In this document: positions 24,524 through 31,759 of the stretch, one piece after another | Numbering within the stretch: position 1 is the first letter of the stretch | How the letters are laid out: each line of letters opens with the position of its first letter | Source of the DNA: Methanoculleus marisnigri | GTDB taxonomy: Archaea; Halobacteriota; Methanomicrobia; Methanomicrobiales; Methanoculleaceae | Assembly (NCBI GenBank): GCA_002503885.1 | Contig: DASQ01000011.1 | Span: 1-31,759, forward strand | Direction of reading: 5' to 3' | Length of the DNA stretch: 31,759 nt | The notes under the pieces: generated by a model | What the model was told of the DNA's origin: nothing | The model's database searches: none | Seen by the model: the letters and a program-made list of their open reading frames with translations, nothing else | Translations under genes and position numbers: made by a program

Positions 24524-25738
24524 ATGATGGCTACAGAACTTGCCCCCGGCGTCCACTGGGTCGGGGCGATCGACTGGAACCTGAGGGAGTACCACGGCTA
24601 CACCCTCCCGGGAACGACCTACAACGCCTACCTCGTCCGGGGCGAGAAGACCGCGCTCATCGACGGCGCTTACGCCGGGTTCGAGGGCGAAGTCCTCGGC
24701 CGTGTCGGGTCCGTCTGCGACCCCGGAGAGATCGACTTCCTCGTCGTGAACCACATTGAGATGGACCACTCCGGCACCCTGCCCGCGTTCGTGCGGCGGA
24801 TGCCCGATATCCCGATCTACTGCACGGAGCGGGCCCGCGCCGGGCTTGCCCGCCACTACGACACTACAGGCTGGAACATCCGGGTCGTTAAGACCGGCGA
24901 TACCCTTGACCTGGGGGGAAAGACCCTTACTTTCCTCGAGGCGCCGATGCTCCACTGGCCCGACTCGATGTTCACCTATCTCGCCGAGGACGCCATCCTC
25001 TTTCCGAACGACGCCTTCGGGCAGCACGTCGCAAGCGCCGCACGGTTCGACGATCAGCTCGGCAGGGATGCGGCGATGGCCCACGCGAAGAAGTTCTTTG
25101 CGAACCTGATCGTACCGCTCGCGCCGAAGGTCTTAAAGAAGCTCGACGAGGTCGGGAGCCTCGGGATCGACATTAAGATGATTGCGCCGAGCCACGGCGT
25201 CATCTGGCGCTCGCATGCCGGCGATATCCTCGGGGCCTACGCTGACTGGAGCCGGGGCGTCGCAAAAGACAAGGTCACGATCGTCTACGACACCATGCAC
25301 GGCTCGACCGCGATGATGGCGAAGGCGATCGCCGAAGGCGTCATGGCCGGAGGCGCCGATGTCCGGGTCTGCCTCCTCCGGGACGGGCGGTACGAGGGGA
25401 CGCACCGTAGCGACGTCGTCACGGAGGTGCTCGACTCAAAGGCGGTCCTCGTCGGGTCGCCGACGCTTCAGGACGAGGTTCTTCCCACGGTTGCCGGGTT
25501 CCTCAGCTACCTCCGTGGGCTTGCGCCCGGCCGGTTAGAGGCGAAGAAGATCGGGTGCGCATTCGGGTCGCATGGTGGTCTGGGCGGGGCGTTCGCCCGG
25601 GCCGAGGAGGCGCTGAAGGCTGCCGGGATCGAGGTGATCGACGGCGGTTTCCAGGTGAACTACCGCCCGGATGACGACGAGCTCGCGCGGGCTTACGAGC
25701 TCGGGCGGAAGGTGGCACAGGAGATCCGCGCCCGGTGA
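24524..25738 (+). CDS. fpaA: F420H2 oxidase FpaA (flavodiiron protein, O2 reduction to water)
   Basis: FpaA reduces O2 to water with electrons from coenzyme F420H2, protecting methanogens from oxygen. The 404-residue protein has the beta-lactamase-fold diiron domain with all ligands: His77, Glu79, Asp81, His82 (HIEMDH), His144, Asp163 and His224. The flavodoxin domain follows (about 251-400) with the FMN phosphate loop DTMHGSTAMM. The start is the ATG at 24524 or the next codon; GGTGAT at 24514-24519 is a good ribosome-binding site. A longer frame from 24458 would translate the operators and is rejected. It is divergent from msvR. A hairpin and T-run lie about 15-60 nt downstream. Confidence 0.95.
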   Translation: MMATELAPGVHWVGAIDWNLREYHGYTLPGTTYNAYLVRGEKTALIDGAYAGFEGEVLGRVGSVCDPGEIDFLVVNHIEMDHSGTLPAFVRRMPDIPIYCTERARAGLARHYDTTGWNIRVVKTGDTLDLGGKTLTFLEAPMLHWPDSMFTYLAEDAILFPNDAFGQHVASAARFDDQLGRDAAMAHAKKFFANLIVPLAPKVLKKLDEVGSLGIDIKMIAPSHGVIWRSHAGDILGAYADWSRGVAKDKVTIVYDTMHGSTAMMAKAIAEGVMAGGADVRVCLLRDGRYEGTHRSDVVTEVLDSKAVLVGSPTLQDEVLPTVAGFLSYLRGLAPGRLEAKKIGCAFGSHGGLGGAFARAEEALKAAGIEVIDGGFQVNYRPDDDELARAYELGRKVAQEIRAR

Positions 25739-25752
25739 CACCTCCCCGGAAA

Positions 25753-25799
25753 CCGGACTGCACGTCCGGGACCCGGGATGACAATTACTGCCTCTTTTT
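25753..25799 (+). terminator. Likely fpaA terminator
   Basis: CCGGAC (25753-25758) and GTCCGG (25764-25769) form a perfect 6-bp stem with a 5-base loop. A five-T run follows at 25795-25799. It lies between fpaA and a convergent MFS gene whose stop is at 25807. Confidence 0.5.
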
Positions 25800-25806
25800 A
25801 GCCGGG

Positions 25807-26973
25807 TCACGCCGGTGCGGCAAACCCGTGCCTCACCCGGGCGAACGCCACGAGCGCCCCGACCTGCATCGTCACCAGGAACCCGACGACGAGCGGGACG
25901 GCGACGGTGTAGGCCCAGCCGATGAAGGCGCTTCCGGCGAACCAGGCCGCCCCGTAAACCGTATTGAATATACCGTATGCCGTCCCGCGCTTGCTGATAT
26001 GGGTGTAGTCCGCGATGGCGGCGCGGAGGATCGTCTCCTGCGCACCCATCGCCGCGCCCCAGAGCACCACGGCGACGAAAGCGAAGGCGTAGTTGGTCCC
26101 GAAGGCGAGAAAGGGGATGCCGATGGCAAGCAGCGGCACCGAGACGAGGGTGACGAGCCCGAACCTGTCATATGCCCGGCCGATCACGAGGGCCGCGACG
26201 GCGTCGACGCCCATGGCGACGGCGTAGAAGAGCGGGATCTCTGCTTCGGAGACCGTGCCGGTGATGGCGAAGTGGTAGGCGATGACCGGGAACGCCGCGA
26301 ACCCGGCCATGGTGAGCGCGGTGAAGACGCCGTAGGGGAGCAGGGAGCCCGGGAGGGTGGTTGCCCGGGAGGCGGGGCCATCGCCCTCAGGCGACGCCGG
26401 TTCGGGCATCCGGTGCCGGGCGAAGAAGAGGGCGAGGATCATCAGCGCGAACGGGATGGCGAGGAGGGCAAACCCGTTCCGGTAGTCCCCCTGCGCAAGA
26501 AAGATGACGGAAAAGATCAGTGGGCCGATGATCGCCCCGATCTGGTCGAGGGCCTCGTGCACGGCAAACCCCCAGCCCCGCCCGACCGTCGTCGTGGCGT
26601 CCGCGAGGATGGCGTCCCGTGCCGGCACCCTGATGCCCTTTCCCACCCGTTCGAGGACGAGGAGGGCCGCGGCAGCCTCCCAGGACCCGGCGAGCGCGAG
26701 GAGCGGGACCGCGGCGAGCATCCCGTAGCCGATGAACGTGATTGCCCAGTAGTGCCGCGTGGTGTCGGCCAGGTACCCGGAGACCAGGCGGAGGGCGTAG
26801 CCGAGGAACTCGCCGAGGCCAGCGACCACGCCGACGGCGAGGGCGCCGGCGCCGAGGAGGTAGAGGTACGGTCCGGAGACGCTCCGCGCCCCTTCGTAGA
26901 TGATGTCGCCGAAAAGGCTGACGATGCCGAAGAGGACGATCACGGTGTAGGCCGCCCGGTGTTTGCCGTCCAT
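25807..26973 (-). CDS. Major facilitator superfamily transporter, function unknown
   Basis: A 388-residue membrane protein with about 11-12 helices. The MFS loop motif appears as SGYLADTTRHYWAITFIGYG, and LERVGKGIRVPARDAILAD (about 115-133) is characteristic of an MFS branch with unknown substrates found in bacteria and archaea. The N-terminus (MDGKHRAAYTVIVLFGIVSLFGDIIYEGARSV) is short and leads directly into helix 1, so the ATG at 26973 is reasonable. It is convergent with fpaA and divergent from the flippase-like gene (120 bp apart). A very long plus-strand open frame runs opposite it but is a G+C-bias shadow. Confidence 0.85.
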   Translation of the reverse strand: MDGKHRAAYTVIVLFGIVSLFGDIIYEGARSVSGPYLYLLGAGALAVGVVAGLGEFLGYALRLVSGYLADTTRHYWAITFIGYGMLAAVPLLALAGSWEAAAALLVLERVGKGIRVPARDAILADATTTVGRGWGFAVHEALDQIGAIIGPLIFSVIFLAQGDYRNGFALLAIPFALMILALFFARHRMPEPASPEGDGPASRATTLPGSLLPYGVFTALTMAGFAAFPVIAYHFAITGTVSEAEIPLFYAVAMGVDAVAALVIGRAYDRFGLVTLVSVPLLAIGIPFLAFGTNYAFAFVAVVLWGAAMGAQETILRAAIADYTHISKRGTAYGIFNTVYGAAWFAGSAFIGWAYTVAVPLVVGFLVTMQVGALVAFARVRHGFAAPA

Positions 26974-27093
26974 GGAAGGACGGTCTGTCGATCATCATCC
27001 ATAAGAGTCTCGATCGGGCCGTGCCCCGATCCCCGCCGGCCTGATGGAACGGGAAGGCGTTCGAACCCCGCGCCGGGGGAAGATGTAATCGTG

Positions 27094-28233
27094 ATGAGCG
27101 GTATCTACCCCCGTGGTGCGGCACAAAACGAGCATTCCGTGGGGAGAGAGACGGCCGTGAGGAGCCGGAGCTGGATCGCGCTCTCGCTCTTCATCAGCGG
27201 CGCGGCTCTCGTGGGGCTTCTCGCGGTGACCTTCACCCCCGAGACACGGGCTTACCTCGGGGAGGTCAGCATCGCCGCCCTCCTCCTCGCTCTCGGGTTC
27301 CGGGCCGCATCGATCCTCTGCCGGGTAGCGCGGATCGGGGTCCTTTGCCGTGGTCTCGGCTACACCGTGCCGTTCCGGAGCCTCACAACCACCCAGTTCC
27401 TCTCGCTCTTTGCCGGGTCGATCACCCCCGGGCAGGTAGGCGGCGAGCCGGTTCGGGTCCACCGGCTCTCGCGATCCGGGCTCGCCGTCGGGGACGCCGT
27501 CGTCGTCGTCGTCGTGGAGCGGGTGCTCGACCTCGCGGTCTTCGTCTCCCTCACCCTCGCAGCGCTTCTTGCTCTCCGGCACCTCTGGGGCTACCTTGCC
27601 GCAACCGTTCTCTACCCGGTGGCGGCCTTCCTCCTCCTCGTCCTCGTCCTCCTCCTCGCGCTCGTCGTCCTGGTCCGCCACCCGGCCTTTATGAAGCAGG
27701 TGATAGGCGGTGTTGCCGTCCGGGTGCTGAACCGGTGCGGCCGGAGCCGGCGCTGGCTCCGGTTCTGCCCGGGTGCGGAGCATGCAGGGTTCCTGGGAAC
27801 GAGGATCGACCACGAGGTCGAGACCTTTGCTGCGGGTTCCTCCCGCTTTGTGAGGGCCGGCCGCCGGGCCGTCGTCGGCGCACTCGCGCTCACCGTAATC
27901 GAATGGGTCTTCCTCTTCTCGACGGCATCGGCGTTGCTCGTCGCTCTGCGGCTGCCGCCGTCCCTCCCGGAGTCGTTCCTCTTCCAGGGAATCCTCCAGA
28001 TGATCGCAACCATCCCGCTCATCCCGGGCGCGGCCGGGATATCGGAGATCGGCGCCGCCACGCTCTACAGCCGGATCGTGCCTACCTACCTCCTCGGCCT
28101 CTTTGTCGTCCTCTGGCGGCTGATCCTCTACTACCTCAACATCCCCCTCGGCCTCCTCGCGGCCACTCTTGCCGCGAGGGAGAAGGCTGGTAGGGATCCC
28201 GCTGGCGGTGGGGATCCCACCGAAAACCTATAA
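27094..28233 (+). CDS. Lysylphosphatidylglycerol-synthase-TM / UPF0104 family membrane protein (flippase-like)
   Basis: This 379-residue protein has about eight membrane helices and the family signature FAGSITPGQVGGEPVRVHRLSR, plus the C-terminal LIPGAAGISEIGAA motif. Members include the membrane part of lysyl-phosphatidylglycerol synthase and the archaeal AglD-type N-glycosylation proteins. No aminoacyl-transferase domain is attached, so a role in moving or processing lipid-linked sugars is more likely (inference). The start at ATG 27094 is preceded by GTG 27091; either is possible. The same frame stays open far upstream to 25735, but that part encodes a charged Gly/Arg/Asp-rich sequence opposite the MFS gene and is not real. 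Confidence 0.85.
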   Translation: MSGIYPRGAAQNEHSVGRETAVRSRSWIALSLFISGAALVGLLAVTFTPETRAYLGEVSIAALLLALGFRAASILCRVARIGVLCRGLGYTVPFRSLTTTQFLSLFAGSITPGQVGGEPVRVHRLSRSGLAVGDAVVVVVVERVLDLAVFVSLTLAALLALRHLWGYLAATVLYPVAAFLLLVLVLLLALVVLVRHPAFMKQVIGGVAVRVLNRCGRSRRWLRFCPGAEHAGFLGTRIDHEVETFAAGSSRFVRAGRRAVVGALALTVIEWVFLFSTASALLVALRLPPSLPESFLFQGILQMIATIPLIPGAAGISEIGAATLYSRIVPTYLLGLFVVLWRLILYYLNIPLGLLAATLAAREKAGRDPAGGGDPTENL

Positions 28234-28334
28234 CCCTTATGAGACCAAAATCTATCAATTAACGCGGATATGACCAAAAATGCCCTGTTCGTGAAACGAT
28301 CGGAGAGCATTGGGATCTCCGGCGGGGGAAGATC

Positions 28335-29012
28335 GTGACCACCGATACCGATATGTATGCCCTGAGCATCATCACCGAGAACAGGGCAGGCGTGCTGCGC
28401 GATGTAGCCACGGTGATGGCAGATTACCAGGCCAACATCCAGATGATCCAGCAGTCGATCCTCACCTCCGGCCCGAACACCGGGAAGGCCTACCTCTACT
28501 TCGAGTTCGAGGAGTGCGGGAACCACCCGGAGCTCATTGCCGACTTATCAAGGGTGCCGTCCGTCGTCGACGTCACCATCTACCCGCCGTTCTCCCGGAT
28601 ATTCGGATGCAGGGTGATCATCATCGGTGGGGGTGCGCAGGTGGCGCAGGTGGCGCTCGGCGCCGTGAACGAGGCGGATCGCCACAACATCCGCGGCGAG
28701 CGGATATCGGTGGATACGATCCCCCTCGTCGGGGAGCAGAACCTGGCGCTCGCCGTGGACGCGGTGGCCCGGCTTCCCCGGGCATCGATCCTGGTGCTCG
28801 CCGGATCGCTGATGGGCGGCGAGGTCTCGCGGGCCGTGGACCGGGTCCGTGGAGCGGGCATCCCGGTGATTGCCCTCAAGATGGCCGGGAGCGTCCCGCA
28901 ACATGCGGACCTGGTCGTGACCGACCCTATTCAGGCAGGCGTCTTTGCCGTGATGCACGTCAGCGGCAAGGCAGTCTTCGATATCAACCGCGTGCGTGGG
29001 CGTGAGTTCTGA
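28335..29012 (+). CDS. ACT-domain protein with DUF5612-like C-terminal domain
   Basis: The 225-residue protein begins with a typical ACT domain (about 7-85: MYALSIITENRAGVLRDVATVMADYQANIQMIQQS), a fold that binds amino acids. The remaining residues (about 95-225) form an alpha/beta domain with IIIGGGAQVAQVALGAVN and a methanogen-conserved look; I associate it with DUF5612. It probably senses an amino acid or related ligand, but the controlled enzyme is unknown. The start is GTG at 28335, behind GGGGGA; an internal ATG at 28353 would trim six residues. The stop (29010-29012) is two bases from the sua5 start, so the genes are co-transcribed. Confidence 0.8.
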   Translation: MTTDTDMYALSIITENRAGVLRDVATVMADYQANIQMIQQSILTSGPNTGKAYLYFEFEECGNHPELIADLSRVPSVVDVTIYPPFSRIFGCRVIIIGGGAQVAQVALGAVNEADRHNIRGERISVDTIPLVGEQNLALAVDAVARLPRASILVLAGSLMGGEVSRAVDRVRGAGIPVIALKMAGSVPQHADLVVTDPIQAGVFAVMHVSGKAVFDINRVRGREF

Positions 29013-29013
29013 T

Positions 29014-29589
29014 ATGGATTCTATCGATATGGCGATTCTGGTGCTGCAGAGGGATGGGCTCGTCGTCTATCCCACCGAGACGGTCTACGGTCTCGGGGCG
29101 GACGCTCTCTCCGAGGATGCGGTGATGCGGGTCTACGAGGCCAAGAACCGGCCGGTCGGGAAGCCGATATCGGTTGCGGTCTCGGATATGGAGATGCTCG
29201 CCGCCGTCGCGGTGGTGGACGATGTGGCGCGAGCCTTCATTGAGCGGTTCCTGCCCGGCCCGGTGACGGTGATCCTCCCGGCGAAGTCCTGCCTGCCGGC
29301 AGTCCTCACGGGCGGCACCGGTCTCATCGGGGTCCGGTGGCCCGACAACGAGCTCGCGCTCGAGATCATCGCCCGGCTCGACTCTCCCATCACGGCCACC
29401 AGCGCGAACATGTCCGACGACATCCCGCCGACGCGGCCCGATGAGGTCTCTGTTCCCCACGACCACCTGGTCGACGGCGGGGAACTTTCCGGGACGCCGA
29501 GCACGGTGGTGGACCTGACCGCCCGGCGTATCCTCCGGAAGGGTGCGGAATGGGAAGCAGTGGAAGCGTTCCTGGAAACTCTACGGTGA
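29014..29589 (+). CDS. Threonylcarbamoyl-AMP synthase (Sua5/YrdC family)
   Basis: This enzyme makes threonylcarbamoyl-AMP from threonine, bicarbonate and ATP, the first step of tRNA t6A synthesis. The 191-residue, YrdC-length protein has VYPTETVYGLGADA, YEAKNRPVGKPISVAV, FLPGPVTVILPA and ITATSANMS, all family hallmarks. It lacks the extra C-terminal Sua5 domain. The start is the ATG at 29014; earlier GTG codons (28996, 29002) would overlap the ACT gene, and one of them could be used. It follows the ACT gene by two bases and precedes the nucleotidyltransferase by three. KEOPS subunit pcc1 is also in this window; HypF carries related YrdC and Kae1 folds for a different reaction. Confidence 0.93.
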   Translation: MDSIDMAILVLQRDGLVVYPTETVYGLGADALSEDAVMRVYEAKNRPVGKPISVAVSDMEMLAAVAVVDDVARAFIERFLPGPVTVILPAKSCLPAVLTGGTGLIGVRWPDNELALEIIARLDSPITATSANMSDDIPPTRPDEVSVPHDHLVDGGELSGTPSTVVDLTARRILRKGAEWEAVEAFLETLR

Positions 29590-29592
29590 TCT

Positions 29593-30519
29593 ATGCCATC
29601 GGTACGACTCCGTGATTTCATCGAGGACCCTCATGGCTGTCTCTATGCGGTCTCGAACTACGATAACACCGACCGGATAGGGTGCATCCTCCGCTACGTC
29701 CCCGATCCAAACGGGGAACGGACAAACCTCTCCGGCAGGCGGTACCGGAAGTACGATTTTGCCGAGTCCTTTGACTGGATCCGGGAGCATGAGCCAGAAT
29801 ACCTGGATGCGGTCCACCGGGTGCCTCACTGCGATGTGATCAGGGTATACAAACCCGAGGAGGAGATCGGGAAGGTGGCGGCGCGGAGCGCCCGTGTGCG
29901 GAGGCTCCTCTCCCACCTGGATCTCCCGGCGGGCTCGTTCGGGTGCACGGGCTCGCTCCTCTGCGGCCTGGAGAACGCCGCCTCCGATATCGACCTCGTC
30001 GTCTACGGCGACGCCTGGTTTGTCGCCCAGCGCCAGCTCCGGCACCTGGTGGAGGCCGGGATGATCCCGGGGATGAGCACCGCGATGTGGCGGAAGGTCT
30101 ACGACAAAAGGGTGCCGGAGATCTCGTTCGACGCCTTCGTCCTGCACGAGCAGCGGAAGTGGAACCGGGGGGAGTTCGAGGGGACCTACTTCGATCTCCT
30201 CTACACCCGGGCCTATGGGAACCTGGACGCGGTCCCCGCCGGCATGGGGACGGTGCTTTGCCGGGCAACGATCGAGGCCACGGTCACGGACGCTTCGTTG
30301 TCTTTCGACAGTCCGGCGGTCTACGCCGTGGACCACGACGAGATATCCCGGGTCCTCTCCTTCACCCACACCTACTCGGGGCAGGCGCTCGCCGGGGAGG
30401 TCATCGAGGCCCGTGGCGTCGTGGAGGAGCACGGCGACGAGCGGTGGCTGATCGTCGGCACGACCCGCGAGGCGAAGGGCGAATACATCGTCTCGAAGAC
30501 GCTGCTCGAGAACGTTTAG
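29593..30519 (+). CDS. Predicted nucleotidyltransferase, DNA polymerase beta-like fold (COG1665 type)
   Basis: The 308-residue protein has the nucleotidyltransferase motif FGCTGSLLCGLENAASDIDLVVYGD, giving Gly120-Ser121 and the metal ligands Asp132 and Asp134; Asp180 (EISFDAF) is a candidate third acid. The N-terminal 110 residues (YVPDPNGERTNL...YRKYDFAESF) are specific to this archaeal family. The C-terminal region (about 215-308) is beta-rich. The substrate is unknown: nucleotidylation of RNA, a small molecule or a protein is possible. It follows sua5 by three bases. Its stop overlaps that of the convergent Cas4-like gene in the bases TTAG, so no intergenic terminator exists. Confidence 0.85.
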   Translation: MPSVRLRDFIEDPHGCLYAVSNYDNTDRIGCILRYVPDPNGERTNLSGRRYRKYDFAESFDWIREHEPEYLDAVHRVPHCDVIRVYKPEEEIGKVAARSARVRRLLSHLDLPAGSFGCTGSLLCGLENAASDIDLVVYGDAWFVAQRQLRHLVEAGMIPGMSTAMWRKVYDKRVPEISFDAFVLHEQRKWNRGEFEGTYFDLLYTRAYGNLDAVPAGMGTVLCRATIEATVTDASLSFDSPAVYAVDHDEISRVLSFTHTYSGQALAGEVIEARGVVEEHGDERWLIVGTTREAKGEYIVSKTLLENV

Positions 30520-31178
30520 AAGAGGTCCGAGAGCCGCCGCGGCCCGGCGGTGCACCGCTCGAGGTGGGGGCAGCCCTCGCAGGGAGCCCGGAGAGGCCGC
30601 AGCGGGATCTCGCCCGCGACGACGCGTTTTGCCGCCCGGATCGCCTTGATCATCTCCCGCCGGTCTCTGGGCTGGGGCTCGACGAACCGGCAGGTGCCGC
30701 TTGCGACGTACTCGACGTAACCGCCGGCAACGGCGCGCCCGAGGGTCTCTTTGAGGCAGGCGACGTAGCAGGCGACCCGAAGGCGGTCGGTGCCGTAGAC
30801 CCCGGCCTTCGGGGCGGTGCTCGGCCGGGCGATGGCGAACGAGCCGTCCTCGAAGACCTTGTCCACCCTTCCGCGGATGCCGAGGGTGTCGGACTCGACG
30901 GCGAGGTCGGTCTGAACCGGCGTCTTCCAGGTGGTCTCCCGGCAGGCGGCGACGCACTCGTCGAGGAGTTCCCGGGACTCCGCCGGTGCGTCGGGGAGGA
31001 CGCAGAGGACCTCCTGCCAGATCTGCTCCGCCTCAAGGAGTTCTCCGAGGTGCGTGGAGACCTGTTTGCAGACGGTGTAGCGGGGCGACTCCGGGTGCTC
31101 CTCCGACCGCTCGAAGTAGTAGCGCCGGGGGCAGATGTGGCAGGCGACGACGCCGGATACCGGGATGTACTCATTCAT
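30516..31178 (-). CDS. Cas4/Dna2-like PD-(D/E)XK protein with degenerate catalytic motif
   Basis: The 220-residue protein has the Cas4 layout: one N-terminal and three C-terminal cysteines (Cys16, Cys200, Cys203, Cys209; CHICPRRYYFE and CEGCPHLERC) that should hold a 4Fe-4S cluster, a possible active-site His43, and Asp106 in GRVDKV. Where active Cas4 proteins have an ExK motif, this one reads FAIARPS (114-120), so Glu and Lys are apparently replaced by Ile and Arg, and the later motif reads RLRVACYVACLKE with Arg instead of Gln. Nuclease activity is therefore doubtful. There are no CRISPR repeats or other cas genes here. The start is the ATG at 31178, not the TTG at 31184. Confidence 0.78.
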   Translation of the reverse strand: MNEYIPVSGVVACHICPRRYYFERSEEHPESPRYTVCKQVSTHLGELLEAEQIWQEVLCVLPDAPAESRELLDECVAACRETTWKTPVQTDLAVESDTLGIRGRVDKVFEDGSFAIARPSTAPKAGVYGTDRLRVACYVACLKETLGRAVAGGYVEYVASGTCRFVEPQPRDRREMIKAIRAAKRVVAGEIPLRPLRAPCEGCPHLERCTAGPRRLSDLF

Positions 31179-31319
31179 GCGCAACCGATCCCGTTTGACA
31201 GGATGTATGCCCTCCCGCTATTTAGCGCCGTACGCTCTGCACCGGTGCGGGGTCCCGGGCGGCCCGGAGGGGAGATGCGGCTGGAAGACCAACCCTTATG
31301 CCGGAGTGGATCGTAGAAG

Positions 31320-31622
31320 ATGGGTATGGCTAACCGCGAGATATCGGTCAACATCCCCGGCGACCTCGACCCGGTCTACTCGAACCGGATCCAGATCGCC
31401 TACAAGGAGGACGAGTTCACGTTCCTCTTCCTGCACGAGATCCCCGGCATGAACCAGGCGCGAGGGAAGGCGATCGTCTCGATCAGCCCCCGGCACGCGA
31501 AGAACCTGGTCGAGGTGCTGGCGAAGAGCGTCGCCGACTACGAGCAGAAGTTCGGCAAGATAACTACCCCGGAGGCCGCCCCGCACCAGGAGAGCAACGT
31601 CACCATCCGGGGTTACTCCTGA
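31320..31622 (+). CDS. DUF3467 family protein
   Basis: This 100-residue protein fits the DUF3467 family of small bacterial and archaeal proteins of unknown function: YSNRIQIAYKEDEFTFLFLHEIPG, then ARGKAIVSISPRHAKNLVEVLAKSVADYEQKFGKI. It has no signal peptide or membrane segment. ATG occurs at 31320 and 31326; homologues do not settle which is used. A weak TATA-like CCTTATG at 31294-31300 would make a leaderless start near 31320. It stands alone, followed by tRNA-Thr. Confidence 0.85.
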   Translation: MGMANREISVNIPGDLDPVYSNRIQIAYKEDEFTFLFLHEIPGMNQARGKAIVSISPRHAKNLVEVLAKSVADYEQKFGKITTPEAAPHQESNVTIRGYS

Positions 31623-31659
31623 ACGGGACGGAACCCGCGGGTTCCCGGCAGGTGATACC

Positions 31660-31669
31660 TTTTTAATTT
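31660..31669 (+). promoter_or_regulatory. TATA box of tRNA-Thr
   Basis: TTTTTAATTT is centred about 32 nt before the tRNA 5' end, as expected for an archaeal tRNA promoter with a short leader. The T-run may also help end the DUF3467 transcript. Confidence 0.45.
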
Positions 31670-31695
31670 CGAAGGTGCAACATTGTAAGGCAGTT

Positions 31696-31759
31696 GCCGC
31701 TGTGGCTTAGCGGTATAGCGGCTGATTCGTAATCAGCAGGTCGGGGGTTCAAGTCCCCC
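31696..31759 (+). tRNA. tRNA-Thr (anticodon CGT), truncated by the window edge
   Basis: The 5' acceptor strand GCCGCTG, the D-arm (GCTTAGCGGTATAGC), the anticodon stem GCTGA/TCAGC around TTCGTAA (anticodon CGT), and a T-arm GGGGG-TTCAAGT-CCCCC are all present. The 3' acceptor strand lies beyond the window. No intron is seen. Confidence 0.92.

Noticed and set aside
25735..27093. Open frame joined to the flippase-like gene, adding about 450 N-terminal residues
   Set aside because: It runs opposite the MFS gene at 25807-26973, has a Gly/Arg/Asp-rich composition with no domain, and the real protein starts at about 27094.
29581..30957. 458-residue minus-strand open frame
   Set aside because: Shadow of the nucleotidyltransferase and part of the Cas4-like gene; Arg/Pro/Gly-rich.
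30516..31178. Possible CRISPR-Cas locus suggested by the Cas4-like gene
   Set aside because: No repeat-spacer array or other cas gene was found anywhere in the window.

Overview
The window looks like chromosomal DNA of a methanogenic archaeon, most likely a Methanomicrobiales member close to Methanoculleus (inference from memory of the families, not a search). Evidence: archaeal ribosomal proteins S15 and S3Ae next to a RecJ-like DHH protein and the KEOPS subunit Pcc1; an archaeal-type phosphoglycerate mutase; an F420H2 oxidase (FpaA) divergent from the methanogen-specific regulator MsvR; a DUF5814-type helicase; high G+C; archaeal TATA boxes about 25 nt upstream of leaderless starts; two archaeal tRNA genes. 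It is mostly ordinary core genome. No CRISPR array, rRNA, phage or intact insertion sequence was seen.

Layout. 1-4383: a large secreted protein (metzincin-like peptidase, IPT/TIG, cohesin-like, PKD and dockerin domains), then a gene-poor stretch with a 259-bp palindromic element and the decayed 3' end of a second dockerin gene. 4384-6597: hypF on the minus strand. 6655-9966: plus-strand overlapping operon of two winged-helix regulators and a Ski2-like helicase. 10024-12592: a PAS protein with a histidine-kinase-like helix but no ATPase domain, and an MFS exporter. 12711-16139: minus-strand operon of an unknown helical protein, ApgM, a bactofilin-like protein with a membrane segment, and a methyltransferase. 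16270-18844: rps15, recJ-like, pcc1, rps3ae. 19091-21352: a full membrane histidine kinase, then tRNA-Gly(CCC).

21611-25738: marR plus a 14-helix drug exporter, then msvR and fpaA. Both regulator promoters carry inverted repeats suited to autoregulation. FpaA reduces O2 to water with F420H2, so this is an oxygen-defence locus with a drug-efflux pair beside it. 25807-28233: an MFS protein and a divergent flippase-like membrane protein. 28335-30519: plus-strand cluster of an ACT-domain protein, Sua5 and a COG1665-like nucleotidyltransferase. 30516-31178: a Cas4-like protein whose catalytic motif looks degenerate, convergent with the nucleotidyltransferase. 31320-31622: a DUF3467 protein. A tRNA-Thr(CGT) runs off the right edge.

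The most interesting signals are the two abutting GTTC-N10-GAAC repeats over the fpaA promoter, the 259-bp palindromic element beside the dockerin remnant, the isolated degenerate Cas4-like gene, and the MarR operator lying between the TATA box and a leaderless start. All functional statements are by motif recognition and gene context; no searches were run.
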